This document shows, one piece after another, positions 7,956 through 16,755 of a stretch of 64,000 nt of DNA (position 1 is its first letter; each line of letters begins with the position of its first letter). The notes beneath the pieces were generated by a model, which did not search any database, was not told the DNA's origin, and worked only from the letters and a program-made list of their open reading frames with translations. The position numbers were made by a program, and so were the translations under genes. The DNA comes from Candidatus Avelusimicrobium gallinaceum (GTDB lineage Bacteria > Elusimicrobiota > Elusimicrobia > Elusimicrobiales > Elusimicrobiaceae), in assembly GCA_944324965.1 (NCBI GenBank), contig CALUYH010000008.1:1-64000 (forward strand), in the 5' to 3' direction.

Positions 7956-8651
7956 CTATCTCACTCTAAACCCATTCGGCAGTACAAAGGTTTCTTCCAC
8001 CACATCGTTCACAATCGGCGTGCTGGGCCGTTCGGTAATCAGTTTTACCACCAGCACACTCCCCAAATCTTTCCAGGCGGAGGTAGAATCGTAACTATAC
8101 GAGCTGTCCGTCCCAGACAGGCGGAACAACGGCACCGGGTAGTATTTGGAATCCGACGAGGAACCTGTCGGCTTGATGTACTTTACGTTATGCAAAAACA
8201 CGTCGCCGCTGCACGATTGGCTGGCCAAACTGGAAGGAAGCGTATTGGTCACATTGCGGTAAATGGTCCCTTCCGAATACGCCCCAGACGGCAACGCCGA
8301 TCTGGAACCCGTCACAAAACAGTAGGTAATATACGTCGGAGTGGTCCCGTCAAAAATCACTTCATCGTTGCTGTCTATGTTTTGCGCCAACACCAACAGC
8401 GGGATATTCTGCCCCGCGGAGGCGGAATCAATCCGGCCGCGCACATACAGCACCCGGCTGGAATTGTGAATATCATCCCGCAGCTGACGCATGGCAATAG
8501 ACAAATTGTTACGCAGTAAAATTTTGCTGCGGCCCACGCCCGCTTCCCGCGAAGCGGCCGTCGTCAATGCGGCAAGCGCTACCCCGATGATGCCCACAAT
8601 CATCACCGCCAATAAAATTTCCGTTAACGTAAAACCTTTGTTGTTTTTCAT
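7956..8651 (-). CDS. PilW/GspJ-like minor pilin
   Basis: A 231-aa prepilin with leader MKNNKG-FTLTEILLAVMIVG; Glu at +5 is present. The length is above that of ordinary pilins, as in PilW/GspJ. The helix is followed by LRNNLSIAMRQLRDDIHNSSRV, a pattern common in this class, and a C-terminus ending LPNGFRVR. Its start overlaps the PilV-like stop by 4 bp (ATGA), indicating translational coupling. Confidence 0.8.
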   Translation of the reverse strand: MKNNKGFTLTEILLAVMIVGIIGVALAALTTAASREAGVGRSKILLRNNLSIAMRQLRDDIHNSSRVLYVRGRIDSASAGQNIPLLVLAQNIDSNDEVIFDGTTPTYITYCFVTGSRSALPSGAYSEGTIYRNVTNTLPSSLASQSCSGDVFLHNVKYIKPTGSSSDSKYYPVPLFRLSGTDSSYSYDSTSAWKDLGSVLVVKLITERPSTPIVNDVVEETFVLPNGFRVR

Positions 8652-9151
8652 AACGTAAACCCATTACACGTGATTGAAAATTCTACACTGCGCACGGTTG
8701 CCGTACCGGTGTTTCCCCACCCCGTCACGGTCCCGTCGGTACCGTAATTGCCCACAAACGGCAAAGACATTGAATTTTTGGTGGCACCCGTCGTGTAGGA
8801 AAAAGAGGAGTTGTTCTTGTCGCACAGCGGCGGCAACAGGCAGTCAATGTTGTGCGTTCCGCCGCCCAACGGGTCACTGTCCCCGCCGCACAGCCCAAAC
8901 GCCAAGGTATCCGGAACGTTGGAGTTAGACAAATCATTCAGCTCCGGCGTGTACATTTGCAGCTGGTCGTAGGCGCGTTCCACCGCCAAAACCATAGACT
9001 CCCGGATGTCCGGGCTGCCGGACTTGCGGGATACGGACAGCAATACCCCAAACGTCCCCGCCGCGACCAGGGCCAACAGCCCCAGCGCGATTAATCCTTC
9101 CAAAATGGTTACACCCGTCTTTTTGCTTAAAATACGTTTCATATTTTTCAT
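8648..9151 (-). CDS. PilV/GspI-like minor pilin
   Basis: A prepilin with cleavage region SKKTG-VTILEGLIALGLLAL; Val replaces the usual Phe at +1 and Glu is kept at +5. Possible starts are ATG 9160, 9151 or 9142; 9160 overlaps the upstream gene's stop, and 9142 has AGGA at good spacing. 9151 is given as a compromise. The mature part contains SRKSGSPDIRESMVLAVERAYDQLQ and two Cys pairs. Overlaps on both ends tie it to a minor-pilin cluster. Confidence 0.78.
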   Translation of the reverse strand: MKNMKRILSKKTGVTILEGLIALGLLALVAAGTFGVLLSVSRKSGSPDIRESMVLAVERAYDQLQMYTPELNDLSNSNVPDTLAFGLCGGDSDPLGGGTHNIDCLLPPLCDKNNSSFSYTTGATKNSMSLPFVGNYGTDGTVTGWGNTGTATVRSVEFSITCNGFTL

Positions 9152-9152
9152 C

Positions 9153-9704
9153 CTATTCATCCGTATCTTTTACCACCATACTGCGGTCTACGTAAATAAA
9201 ATAGTCCAGGGGATATCTGGGCCCCGAATTGGCCGTTCCTCGTGCTACGGCCAATATGTGGCCCGTGGTGGCGGTTACGCCCGGCACGGTGCAGCCGCCG
9301 CTAGTCGGGCACGTACAGAACTGGTAAGGCGATTTGGCAAAATCTTTATAAGACAAATACCCGCAGGCAAACAGCTGGCTGACAGGCGAGCGGGAAGAAT
9401 TGGATATGGTTGCATTTTGCTGATAGGGAATCCCCTCCGCCGACGGAGAAATGCACTCGGATGAGTCCGCCATAACGATACTGGTATCGGTCGTCGGTGT
9501 AAAGCAGGTGGCCTGCACACCCAGCCCGCGGCTGACCTGGTAGTACGTCCGCATCGCTTCCGCCAAGGCTTTCGCAGCCTTTTTGGCCTGGCTGTTTTTA
9601 ATGTCGTACCGAACGGAACGAAACACCGGCACCGCCATAGATACCACTACCGCGATGATCAGCAACACAGCCAAAATTTCCATTAACGTAAAACCTTTTT
9701 TCAT
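9153..9704 (-). CDS. Type IV prepilin / minor pilin (FimU/GspH-like position)
   Basis: ATG 9704 gives leader MKKG-FTLMEILAVLLII with Glu at +5 (183 aa); an upstream extension to 9755 has no supporting features. After the helix (VPVFRSVRYDIKNSQAKKA) the globular part holds Cys residues (ATCFTP, SSECIS, ACGYL, CTCPTSGGC). Its position ahead of V-W-X fits a FimU/GspH-type initiator pilin, which is inference from order. The stop overlaps the start of the next gene. Confidence 0.8.
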   Translation of the reverse strand: MKKGFTLMEILAVLLIIAVVVSMAVPVFRSVRYDIKNSQAKKAAKALAEAMRTYYQVSRGLGVQATCFTPTTDTSIVMADSSECISPSAEGIPYQQNATISNSSRSPVSQLFACGYLSYKDFAKSPYQFCTCPTSGGCTVPGVTATTGHILAVARGTANSGPRYPLDYFIYVDRSMVVKDTDE

Positions 9705-9706
9705 AG

Positions 9707-10147
9707 CTAATTCGTCCCCATTCGTTCGTGGGTTACCCCGGTGGAATCCCAGCAATAACTATACCCGGAACTGCCCAAATAGCGCTTGGGCAATTTGGAA
9801 CTCCGGCCCGTCATACAGGCCAAATAACCGGAAGACGGACAAGAACCCGGGCTCGTTTCGCAAATTGCATATGAGAAATAGGTATCCTCATTAAAGTTAT
9901 TAACTTCCAAAAAGCCGCACGACACCAGCGAATTGATGGACAGATACCCTTCCGGGCAGGCCTGCGGGTCCAGCTTAAAGCGCTGCACCGCACCGCCCAA
10001 AGCATTCAGTTTGGCTTTTGCACCCGCCACGCGCGTATCCCCCGCGCTGTTGCGGAAGGACACCGTGGCCAATACCGCTAAAATACCAATAATGGTGGCG
10101 GCAATTAATAACTCTAACAATGTAAAACCTTTGTTGTTTTTTCTCAT
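9707..10147 (-). CDS. Type IV prepilin
   Basis: A 146-aa prepilin: leader MRKNNKG-FTLLELLIAATIIG, Glu at +5, helix continuing to SFRNSAGDTRVAGAKAKLNAL. Cys residues PQACPEG, SCGFL, CETSPGSCPSS and YCWDS suggest one or two disulfides. AAAGGG before ATG is the ribosome site. It lies two bases from the next prepilin, in the T4P operon. Confidence 0.83.
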   Translation of the reverse strand: MRKNNKGFTLLELLIAATIIGILAVLATVSFRNSAGDTRVAGAKAKLNALGGAVQRFKLDPQACPEGYLSINSLVSCGFLEVNNFNEDTYFSYAICETSPGSCPSSGYLACMTGRSSKLPKRYLGSSGYSYCWDSTGVTHERMGTN

Positions 10148-10207
10148 AAAACACCCTTTCTAAAGTATTGCGCCATTTTAGGACGTTGTCAAGGATAAAT
10201 TTTTGCC

Positions 10208-10759
10208 TTAAGACCGCTTGGCAATACGCAACACGGTTCCGTCGTCATAATACGCGGCGCCGTAGTATTCCCCTTTGGTCGCGCGGGAAGCATAATTAGG
10301 GTCGTACATGCAAGCAACCACACTGGAATCCCCTTGGCAGCAATACGAAGACGAAGCCGTCCCGTCCGGGCACAATACAAACTGATAATTTTTATAGGTA
10401 TTGGAAGAATTCAACGGCAACGGACCGATATACCGGCGCGCAAACAGCACCAGATACCCATACTGGGCGGAAAGCGGCATATCCGGTTCAATGCGGGAGT
10501 CGGACTGCCAGGAATTTTGCACCACCATCGCAGACACCGGATAGCGGACAATACTGGCCCCGTTTTCGCTGGCGGTTTTCACTTCTTCCTGCAACATCAT
10601 TAATCCGTTGGCCACTTCAATCAGCACGCCTTGTGCGGCATCATAGTTGGTGCGGTCCTGCATTTTTTTGTAAGCAGGCAGCGCAAACGCCGCTACGGAG
10701 ACGGCAATTACCACCACGATTAAGATTTCAAGCAGGGTAAAACCACTTTTCCTTTTCAT
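10208..10759 (-). CDS. Type IV prepilin next to pilC
   Basis: ATG 10759 is preceded by GGAGGAAAG and gives leader MKRKSG-FTLLEILIVVVIAV with Glu at +5 (183 aa). The longer frame to 10789 overlaps the end of pilC. The globular domain has YVLCPDG...YCCQGD and VACMYD Cys residues. Its position directly after pilC is where a dedicated core pilin is often found; whether it is the major subunit is unknown because several other pilins exist here. Confidence 0.83.
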   Translation of the reverse strand: MKRKSGFTLLEILIVVVIAVSVAAFALPAYKKMQDRTNYDAAQGVLIEVANGLMMLQEEVKTASENGASIVRYPVSAMVVQNSWQSDSRIEPDMPLSAQYGYLVLFARRYIGPLPLNSSNTYKNYQFVLCPDGTASSSYCCQGDSSVVACMYDPNYASRATKGEYYGAAYYDDGTVLRIAKRS

Positions 10760-10775
10760 AAAGCTTTCCTCCGTA

Positions 10776-11996
10776 TCAGTTGCCGCCAATCTGGGACAGT
10801 TTGAAAATCGGCAAGAAAATGGACGCTACAATAATACCAATCAGCGCACCGACGCCGCAAATCAAAATAGGGTCAATTACGGCCGAGAAACGGGCGATAA
10901 ACTGGTCCACGTTATCCGAGTAGAATTTGGACAGCGTGCCGATAATGCTGGGCAATTTACCGGATTCTTCACCCATCAGCATCATTTCCGTCATCAACCC
11001 CGGGAACACCCCGGTGGAGCGGAACGATTCCGAAATGGACTTACCGGCCGCCACTTCCGCACGGACGTGCTTGAGCGCGTTTTGAATAATGACGTTTCCG
11101 TCAAACGATTCTTCCAACACCAAAATGGCGTTCAAAATCGTTACACCGCTTCTAAGCAGGGTAGAAAGGGTGGAAAGCATCCGGTCGTAATAAATGTTTT
11201 TAAGGAAGTTCCCGAAAATAGGCATCGCCAGCAGGAACGAGTGCCAGCGTTTTTTGCCGTCTTCCGTTTTGATGTAAAAGCGGAACCCGACAAACAGGAA
11301 AATCGCCGAGACAATCAACAGGACGCCGTTGTTAATAAGCAAGCTGGACACATTCAGCACCACTACGGTGATCATCGGCAAATCAATGTTAAAATCTTTA
11401 AAGATTTGCGCGAACGTCGGCACGATGCCCAAAATAAAGTAAATCAACACGCCTACGGAGGCAATCGTCAAAATGGCCGGGTAGGTGATGGCCGTAATGA
11501 TTTTGCTTTTCATTGCTTCCTGCGTTTTGGTGTAAATAGCCACCTGCATCAGCGTATCGGCCAGTTGCCCGCCGACTTCACCCGCCTGCACCAACGACAG
11601 CCAAATGTGGCTGAAGGTTTTGGGGTGGTGCGCCAACGCCGTATGCAGCGACTGACCGCCGGCAATATCCTTGGCCACCTGCGTCAGCACGACGCCGAGC
11701 GTCGGGTTGGAGGCATATTCCCCCAACAGCGATACGGCACGCACCAACGGCACACCGCCGGCAATCAGAGTGGAGAGCTGTTCCGCGAAGAACGCCAACA
11801 CGTGCCCGGGTACTTTGCCGCCCCGTTTATGAGCGGCTTTCCCGCTGAACAAGCCGCCGGCGCCTTCCTTTACGTCCAGCACCAGGTAGCCTTTGTTCTG
11901 TAAAGCCAAAATGACTTTTTCCCTGTTATCGGCCGAAATGGAACCCCTAACAGTTTTCCCGTTTGCATCTTTTACCGTATATGTGTATTTTTGCAT
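10776..11996 (-). CDS. pilC: T4P inner-membrane platform protein PilC
   Basis: A 406-aa GspF/PilC family protein with the typical duplicated T2SSF domain. An N-terminal cytoplasmic region (YTYTVKDANGKTVRGSI) precedes FAEQLSTLIAGGVPLVRAV, then three hydrophobic spans (near 173-195, 215-240, 375-400) and the second repeat (YDRMLSTLSTLLRSGVTI). It sits in the inner membrane and couples PilB ATP hydrolysis to pilin polymerisation. It starts 18 bp after the pilB stop. Confidence 0.95.
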   Translation of the reverse strand: MQKYTYTVKDANGKTVRGSISADNREKVILALQNKGYLVLDVKEGAGGLFSGKAAHKRGGKVPGHVLAFFAEQLSTLIAGGVPLVRAVSLLGEYASNPTLGVVLTQVAKDIAGGQSLHTALAHHPKTFSHIWLSLVQAGEVGGQLADTLMQVAIYTKTQEAMKSKIITAITYPAILTIASVGVLIYFILGIVPTFAQIFKDFNIDLPMITVVVLNVSSLLINNGVLLIVSAIFLFVGFRFYIKTEDGKKRWHSFLLAMPIFGNFLKNIYYDRMLSTLSTLLRSGVTILNAILVLEESFDGNVIIQNALKHVRAEVAAGKSISESFRSTGVFPGLMTEMMLMGEESGKLPSIIGTLSKFYSDNVDQFIARFSAVIDPILICGVGALIGIIVASIFLPIFKLSQIGGN

Positions 11997-12014
11997 AAAC
12001 CCTCTTTGTTACGT

Positions 12015-13751
12015 TTATTCGTCTGCCGTTGTAATGCTCAAAATTTCATCTACCGTCGTCAACCCGCGGATGACTTTGTGCCACCCGTTGGCGCGCAAGT
12101 TCAGCGCCCCGGAGCGGTTGGCGGCCCGTTTAAGTTCCACTAAGTCCTGCGTTTTGTAGATGATGTTACGCATTTCTTCCGTCATGCGGTATACTTCGTA
12201 AATAGCGCGCCGGCCCATAAACCCGGTGCCGAAGCACTTCGGGCAGCCGACGGCTTTAAAAAACGTCCACGAGTTTTGATCGCGCGGATTTAAATGGCCT
12301 TCCTGGATAATCTGCGCCAGCATGGCCGGATCCGGGATGTGCGGCACTTTGCAGTACGGGCACAGGATACGCACCAAGCGCTGGGCCGCCACCAACGCCA
12401 GCGAGCTCGCCAGCAGGAACGGTTCCATCCCCATATCAATCAAACGGGGTACGGCACCCAACGCGTCGTTGGTGTGCAAGGTGGAAAGCACCAAGTGACC
12501 GGTCAGAGCGGCTTTTAAGCACGCTTCGGCCGTTTCGTTATCGCGGACTTCCCCCACCAGAATAACGTCCGGGTCCTGACGCAAGAACGAGCGCAGCCCC
12601 GCCGCAAACGTCAGCCCGATGGCCGGCTTTACCTGCACCTGGCTGATACCCGCCAGTTTGTATTCCACCGGGTCTTCCAACGTCATAAAGTTCAGCTCCG
12701 GTGTGCGGATGGTGGTCAATACCGCGTTAAGCGTGGTAGATTTACCCGAACCGGTAGGCCCCGTCAAGAAAATCAATCCGTGCGGCAAGTTGGCTGCTTC
12801 CAAGAAGGCTTTTTTCTGGTCCGGCTCAAAGCCCAGTTTATCAATGTTCATTTCGCCGGTACCTTTATCCAAAATACGAAGCACCAGCTTTTCGCCGTAT
12901 ACTGCCGGGCAGACAGACACACGGACTTCAATGGAGCGGTTCTGATAGCGGATGGTGAAGCTGCCGTCCTGCGGCAAGCGTTTTTCCGCGATGTCCAATT
13001 TAGACAAAATTTTAATACGGGAAATAATCGCGTTTACGGATTCTTTGGCCGGTGGCGTGCGTTCGTAAAGCGAACCGTCAATACGGAAGCGCAAGCTGAC
13101 GCGTTCGTCAAACATTTCCAAGTGAATATCAGACGTGCGTTCCGAAATGGCCTGGCGCAAAATGGCGTTTACCTGCTTAACGTATTGGGAAGAGTTGGGC
13201 GAAATTTTATCCAAATCCAAGAAGCCGGAAACGTCCACATCTTCGTCGCTTTCGGCGTTGGCCGCATCCGGGCTGACTTTGGCCGCTTCGCTCATTACTT
13301 CATCCAACAGGTTTTTGTTGGAATAGAACGAGTCTATAACGCTTAAAAGTTCACTCTTGCTGGCCAAAAACGGCTGCACCTGCTTGCCGGACATCATTTT
13401 GATGTTTTCCAGCAGGAACACGTTGGTCGGGTCCAGCACGGCCACCGCCAGTTCATCGTCTTCAATAAACAGCGGAATGACCATATTTTCGCGGGCGAAT
13501 TTTTCGGGAATGATTTCCTGCAAATTCTGCTCCCGCTCCGGCACCAAAATGCCGTTTTCTTTAGAAGCGTAGGGAACAGAAAAATGTTTGGAGAGCGCGG
13601 CCGTTACTTGTTCTTCGCTAGCAAAACCAAATTTCACAATCGCTTCCGCCACGGAAACGTTGTTCTGTTTGGCATAGAGCTGAGCGCGTTTGATTTGAGT
13701 AGCGTCCAAAGTGCCCTGTTCCAACAAAATTTCACTTAACTGTTTTGCCAT
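12015..13751 (-). CDS. pilB: T4P extension ATPase PilB
   Basis: A 578-aa GspE/PilB ATPase. Residues 1-150 form the MshEN/T2SSE N-domain (LSEILLEQGTLDATQ, FSVPYA). The motor domain carries SDIHLE, Walker A GPTGSGKST, the Asp box near TLEDPVEY, Walker B-like DPDVILVGEVRD and the His box STLHTND. A four-Cys zinc site follows (CPYC...CPKC). It is a cytoplasmic hexamer driving pilus extension. A retraction ATPase PilT is not in the window. Confidence 0.96.
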   Translation of the reverse strand: MAKQLSEILLEQGTLDATQIKRAQLYAKQNNVSVAEAIVKFGFASEEQVTAALSKHFSVPYASKENGILVPEREQNLQEIIPEKFARENMVIPLFIEDDELAVAVLDPTNVFLLENIKMMSGKQVQPFLASKSELLSVIDSFYSNKNLLDEVMSEAAKVSPDAANAESDEDVDVSGFLDLDKISPNSSQYVKQVNAILRQAISERTSDIHLEMFDERVSLRFRIDGSLYERTPPAKESVNAIISRIKILSKLDIAEKRLPQDGSFTIRYQNRSIEVRVSVCPAVYGEKLVLRILDKGTGEMNIDKLGFEPDQKKAFLEAANLPHGLIFLTGPTGSGKSTTLNAVLTTIRTPELNFMTLEDPVEYKLAGISQVQVKPAIGLTFAAGLRSFLRQDPDVILVGEVRDNETAEACLKAALTGHLVLSTLHTNDALGAVPRLIDMGMEPFLLASSLALVAAQRLVRILCPYCKVPHIPDPAMLAQIIQEGHLNPRDQNSWTFFKAVGCPKCFGTGFMGRRAIYEVYRMTEEMRNIIYKTQDLVELKRAANRSGALNLRANGWHKVIRGLTTVDEILSITTADE

Positions 13752-13793
13752 TTCCTACTCCTCTTACTAAAAACCCTGTGTATCTTTTGATAT

Positions 13794-13820
13794 GCCTGCC
13801 CCCGCAATACGGGGGCAGGC
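13794..13820 (-). promoter_or_regulatory. Perfect 11-bp stem-loop between pilQ and pilB
   Basis: GCCTGCCCCCG, a 5-base loop, then the exact complement, in the 92-bp gap between the pilQ stop and pilB start. No T-run follows on either strand, so it looks like an mRNA-stabilising or processing hairpin, or an attenuator, more than a full terminator. Confidence 0.6.
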
Positions 13821-13843
13821 TATGATGAGAGAACTGCTTGTTG

Positions 13844-15421
13844 TTATTCCGCCAAGATGGTCGGAGTGATGAAGATGACCAAGTCGGTGGTGTTTTTGGA
13901 TTTGGTCTTGCTCGTGAACAGCCAGCCCAATATCGGGATGTCACCCAAGAGCGGTACTTTGCGGGTCTGGTCCGTTTCGCGGGAAGTTAACAACCCGCCG
14001 ATGACCACCGTCTGCCCGTTTTTCACACGCACCAGCGTGGAAGCGGCGCGGGTAGTGGTATCTTTGGAGAAGTCAAACCCGGAGCTGACAACGTCCGAAT
14101 AAGAAGGCTGTACATACAGCGTTACGTAGCCTTCGCGGTTTACCTGCGGGGTAACCTGCAAGGTCAAACCGACTCTCTTTCTTTCGGCCGAGGTCGTGGT
14201 CATCCCTTCGCCGGAGCCGCTGCCGGATTGGCTCATCGTCTGACCGACGGTCGCATCCGTGGAGGTGGTAATCGTAGCCGTTTTGTTGTTCAAGGTTACG
14301 ACTTTCGGTTTACCCAAGTATTTGGCTTCACCGCGGGTGAGCAAGCTCTTGAGCACGATGTTAAAAGCGCCGAAGTCCAACAGACCGCCTTCATCGCTGG
14401 CTTCCGAATCGGACGAGGAGCTGGAAGAGCTGCTGGAACCTTCGCCGGAGCCGGAATCGCTGTTGATTTGGTCCTTCGTCGGGAAGATGAAGTTCCAGCC
14501 TTTCACGCCGTTGCCTTTGATGTAGTCCAAGTCTACGATACGGCTGGGGCCGGTCATCGTCACCAAGGTGCCGCCGTCGCCGCCGTATTCAAAGCCCAGG
14601 CTTAAACCGCTGGTCTTGCTGACTTCCACAATCTGCGCTTCAATCAAAATCTGCGGAGGTTTGATGTCCAATTCGGCCAAGATGTTTTCCACTTGCGGGA
14701 AGATTTCCGGCACGTCGGTAACAATCAATTTGTTCGTGCGGGGGTCAATGGCAATTTTACCCACCGGCGAAAGCATGCTTTTAACGATGTTCGTAATTTC
14801 CGCCCCGCCGCTGTACGAATCCGTGCCGGTGCCCATAGAGGTGCCCAAGCCGGTGCCCGTATCCAAGCCGGTGCTGGAAGAAGTGTTGCTGTACGAAACA
14901 TCCTGCGGCATAATGCTGTTCAGCTCGCTTTGCGCCGAACCGATACCTTGCAGCGAGATGTAGCTTAACGTGTAGATTTTGGTAATCGTATCCGGAGCGT
15001 CGTTAGAGCGTTTGGTAACGACGTAGCTGTCGCTCTTGCCGATGCGCTGGTAAGCCAAGCCGTGCACGCGAAGCAGCGTATCCAGTGCCTCCCTCACCGT
15101 CACACGGGTAAGCGAAGCCGTAACTTTTTTATTCGCGAATTCTTCGCTCATAATAAAGTTAATCTTTGCTTGCGTGGTAATGCTGTTTAAAAACGCCGAT
15201 ATCGGTACGTTGGAAACACGAATGGATACCTTGCGGTCTAATGGCGAAAACTGTTCCGTTTCCTTATACAGATCGGATTCGCCCGTCAGCTTTACCGTTG
15301 TGTTTTCCGTCACGGCGATAGTACCTTCGCTGGGAATCTGGTCGGCCTGTTGCGCAACAGCCGTTCCGCCCAAACCCAAGGAAGCAACGCACGCCAGCAC
15401 AACTGCTAAACGATTTTTCAT
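13844..15421 (-). CDS. pilQ: T4P outer-membrane secretin PilQ
   Basis: A 525-aa secretin with signal peptide (1-23, ending AVA-QQ) and AGGAGGACAG before ATG. A STN/N0-like domain (KVSIRVSNVPISAFLNSI...ITTQAKINFIMSEEF, about 60-135) is followed by an N1/NolW-type region and the C-terminal secretin domain with VGQTMS, TLQVTPQV, VVIGGLLTS and VPLLGDIPILGWLF. A Gly/Ser-rich loop (about 185-205) and a Ser/Asp-rich insertion (about 325-345) are notable. The short N-terminus lacks AMIN domains of proteobacterial PilQ. It forms the outer-membrane pore. Confidence 0.93.
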   Translation of the reverse strand: MKNRLAVVLACVASLGLGGTAVAQQADQIPSEGTIAVTENTTVKLTGESDLYKETEQFSPLDRKVSIRVSNVPISAFLNSITTQAKINFIMSEEFANKKVTASLTRVTVREALDTLLRVHGLAYQRIGKSDSYVVTKRSNDAPDTITKIYTLSYISLQGIGSAQSELNSIMPQDVSYSNTSSSTGLDTGTGLGTSMGTGTDSYSGGAEITNIVKSMLSPVGKIAIDPRTNKLIVTDVPEIFPQVENILAELDIKPPQILIEAQIVEVSKTSGLSLGFEYGGDGGTLVTMTGPSRIVDLDYIKGNGVKGWNFIFPTKDQINSDSGSGEGSSSSSSSSSDSEASDEGGLLDFGAFNIVLKSLLTRGEAKYLGKPKVVTLNNKTATITTSTDATVGQTMSQSGSGSGEGMTTTSAERKRVGLTLQVTPQVNREGYVTLYVQPSYSDVVSSGFDFSKDTTTRAASTLVRVKNGQTVVIGGLLTSRETDQTRKVPLLGDIPILGWLFTSKTKSKNTTDLVIFITPTILAE

Positions 15422-15452
15422 CTGTCCTCCTGTGATTTATTCCTAAATGATT

Positions 15453-16085
15453 TTAATTTAACTGAACTTTCCGTACAAATTTATGACCCTTGTAAGAAAA
15501 TACTACTTCATCCGGGCGCACTTCCACAATGCGGGCACCGTAAATGCTCTTGCCAATGGTGTAAATGCGGCTGCCGATAAAGACTTCCTGCCCGATAATA
15601 CCCGTTACACGGATTTTATTGCGCACTTCGCGCGTCGGGTCCTTGATGCGGGCCAACTCCAATTGGCGCAGGCGTTCCGCTTCTTCCCGGCGGCGTCTTT
15701 CTTCGGCCAGTTTGCGCTGGCGTTCCGCTTCCAAAGCGGCCAGGCGCTGCTGTTCCCGGTACTGCAACAACAAAAAATCATCCGGCGACAAAGTAGGGTC
15801 GCGGCGGTTTTTGGGGTTGTACACTACCCGCGGTTCAGGAGCGGCTTTGGCATTCTCGGCCACTTCTTCACGCTTGGCGACAAACCCTTCTGCCGCGGCA
15901 GGCGCAGGGGTGGCAGCCGGCGCTTGCACATTTTCCACCGATACATCCGCCTGGGCGGCCAATGTTTCCTGCACGCCGGGGGCCGTATTGCCCACCAGGC
16001 TGCTGTCCGCCGGCGCTTGCGCCTCTACTGCAGGCGCCGCCAATAAACCGGCCAGGGTAAATGCTAACCAAGTTTTCTTTGTCAT
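15453..16085 (-). CDS. pilP: PilP-like pilus alignment protein
   Basis: A 210-aa protein with a signal-like N-terminus (1-22, ending VEA-QA), Ala/Pro-rich spacer, NRRDPTLSPDDFLL, a charged helix rich in RLAALEAERQRKLAEERRR, and a small C-terminal beta domain (VRNKIRVTGIIGQEVFIGSR...KVQLN). The DP motif and C-terminal beta domain between pilO and pilQ fit PilP, the periplasmic link from PilNO to the secretin. No lipobox Cys is visible, unlike classical PilP lipoproteins. The call rests largely on position and architecture. Confidence 0.7.
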   Translation of the reverse strand: MTKKTWLAFTLAGLLAAPAVEAQAPADSSLVGNTAPGVQETLAAQADVSVENVQAPAATPAPAAAEGFVAKREEVAENAKAAPEPRVVYNPKNRRDPTLSPDDFLLLQYREQQRLAALEAERQRKLAEERRRREEAERLRQLELARIKDPTREVRNKIRVTGIIGQEVFIGSRIYTIGKSIYGARIVEVRPDEVVFSYKGHKFVRKVQLN

Positions 16086-16754
16086 TTATTTACCCTCCTC
16101 GGCAGCGGCTTGAGCGGCTTGCTGCTGCTGAATAAGTTTATCATAATCCTTAAAAATGGATTTCGCCACTTTCTCTTTCGGGAACACGGTGTTAAACCGC
16201 AAGGTAATTTTGTTCTGCCCCAGTTTTTCGGACTCGGTGAGTTTGGAAATGGAAAATTCGGAAATTTTCACATAATCGTCTTTGTTTTCCACACCGGCCA
16301 ACATATTGGCAAACGCATCAAAGGACATTTCCGCATTCACCAAAAGCGAGGCCGCCAAAAAGGATGCGTTGGAATCATCTTCCGTTTGCGTGCCTTCCAT
16401 TTGCGGGGTCACTTTGGCTTCTTTAAAAATGCCCAACACCTGGCTTAACAGCCATTCGTTCTTGGATTCCACATCCGGGAAACGCGGCTCCAGCGACATC
16501 AGTTTCGTCTTGTTGGCCTGATATTCCTGCTCGCTGGTTTGCTGCATGCGGATGGCTTCCATTTGCCCGTTGTAGTTGGAAATTTTGGCCGCAAATTGCC
16601 CGTTGCAATACCGGAACAATAAGAATACGACCAACACCGCTACAAATTGTTTGACGAACAATTTGAGGTTTCCTTCCTGTGCGACGGTTTGGATATCCTG
16701 AAAACCTTTCTTCAAGTCGGCCACGATTTTATCTTTATCAAATTTCATTGGCAT
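16086..16754 (-). CDS. pilO: PilO-like inner-membrane pilus protein
   Basis: ATG 16754 is chosen because GGAGGT lies 7 nt upstream; the frame extends to 16877 only inside the previous gene. The 222-aa protein has a cytoplasmic start, one TM (FVAVLVVFLLFRY, about 37-52), a coiled coil (GQMEAIRMQQTSEQEYQANK), then an alpha/beta domain (NASFLAASLLVNAEMSFDAF) of the PilO type and a Gln/Ala-rich end. It starts 1-4 bp from the PilM-PilN stop and ends 1 bp from pilP, indicating tight coupling. Confidence 0.78.
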   Translation of the reverse strand: MPMKFDKDKIVADLKKGFQDIQTVAQEGNLKLFVKQFVAVLVVFLLFRYCNGQFAAKISNYNGQMEAIRMQQTSEQEYQANKTKLMSLEPRFPDVESKNEWLLSQVLGIFKEAKVTPQMEGTQTEDDSNASFLAASLLVNAEMSFDAFANMLAGVENKDDYVKISEFSISKLTESEKLGQNKITLRFNTVFPKEKVAKSIFKDYDKLIQQQQAAQAAAEEGK

Positions 16755-16755
16755 A

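Noticed and set aside
11067-11903. Long antisense ORF (278 aa) across pilC, and similar long antisense frames across pilB, uvrA, tig and the ligase genes
   Set aside because: High-GC shadow frames: rich in His/Arg/Gln, no domain features, and the opposite strand encodes clearly recognisable proteins.
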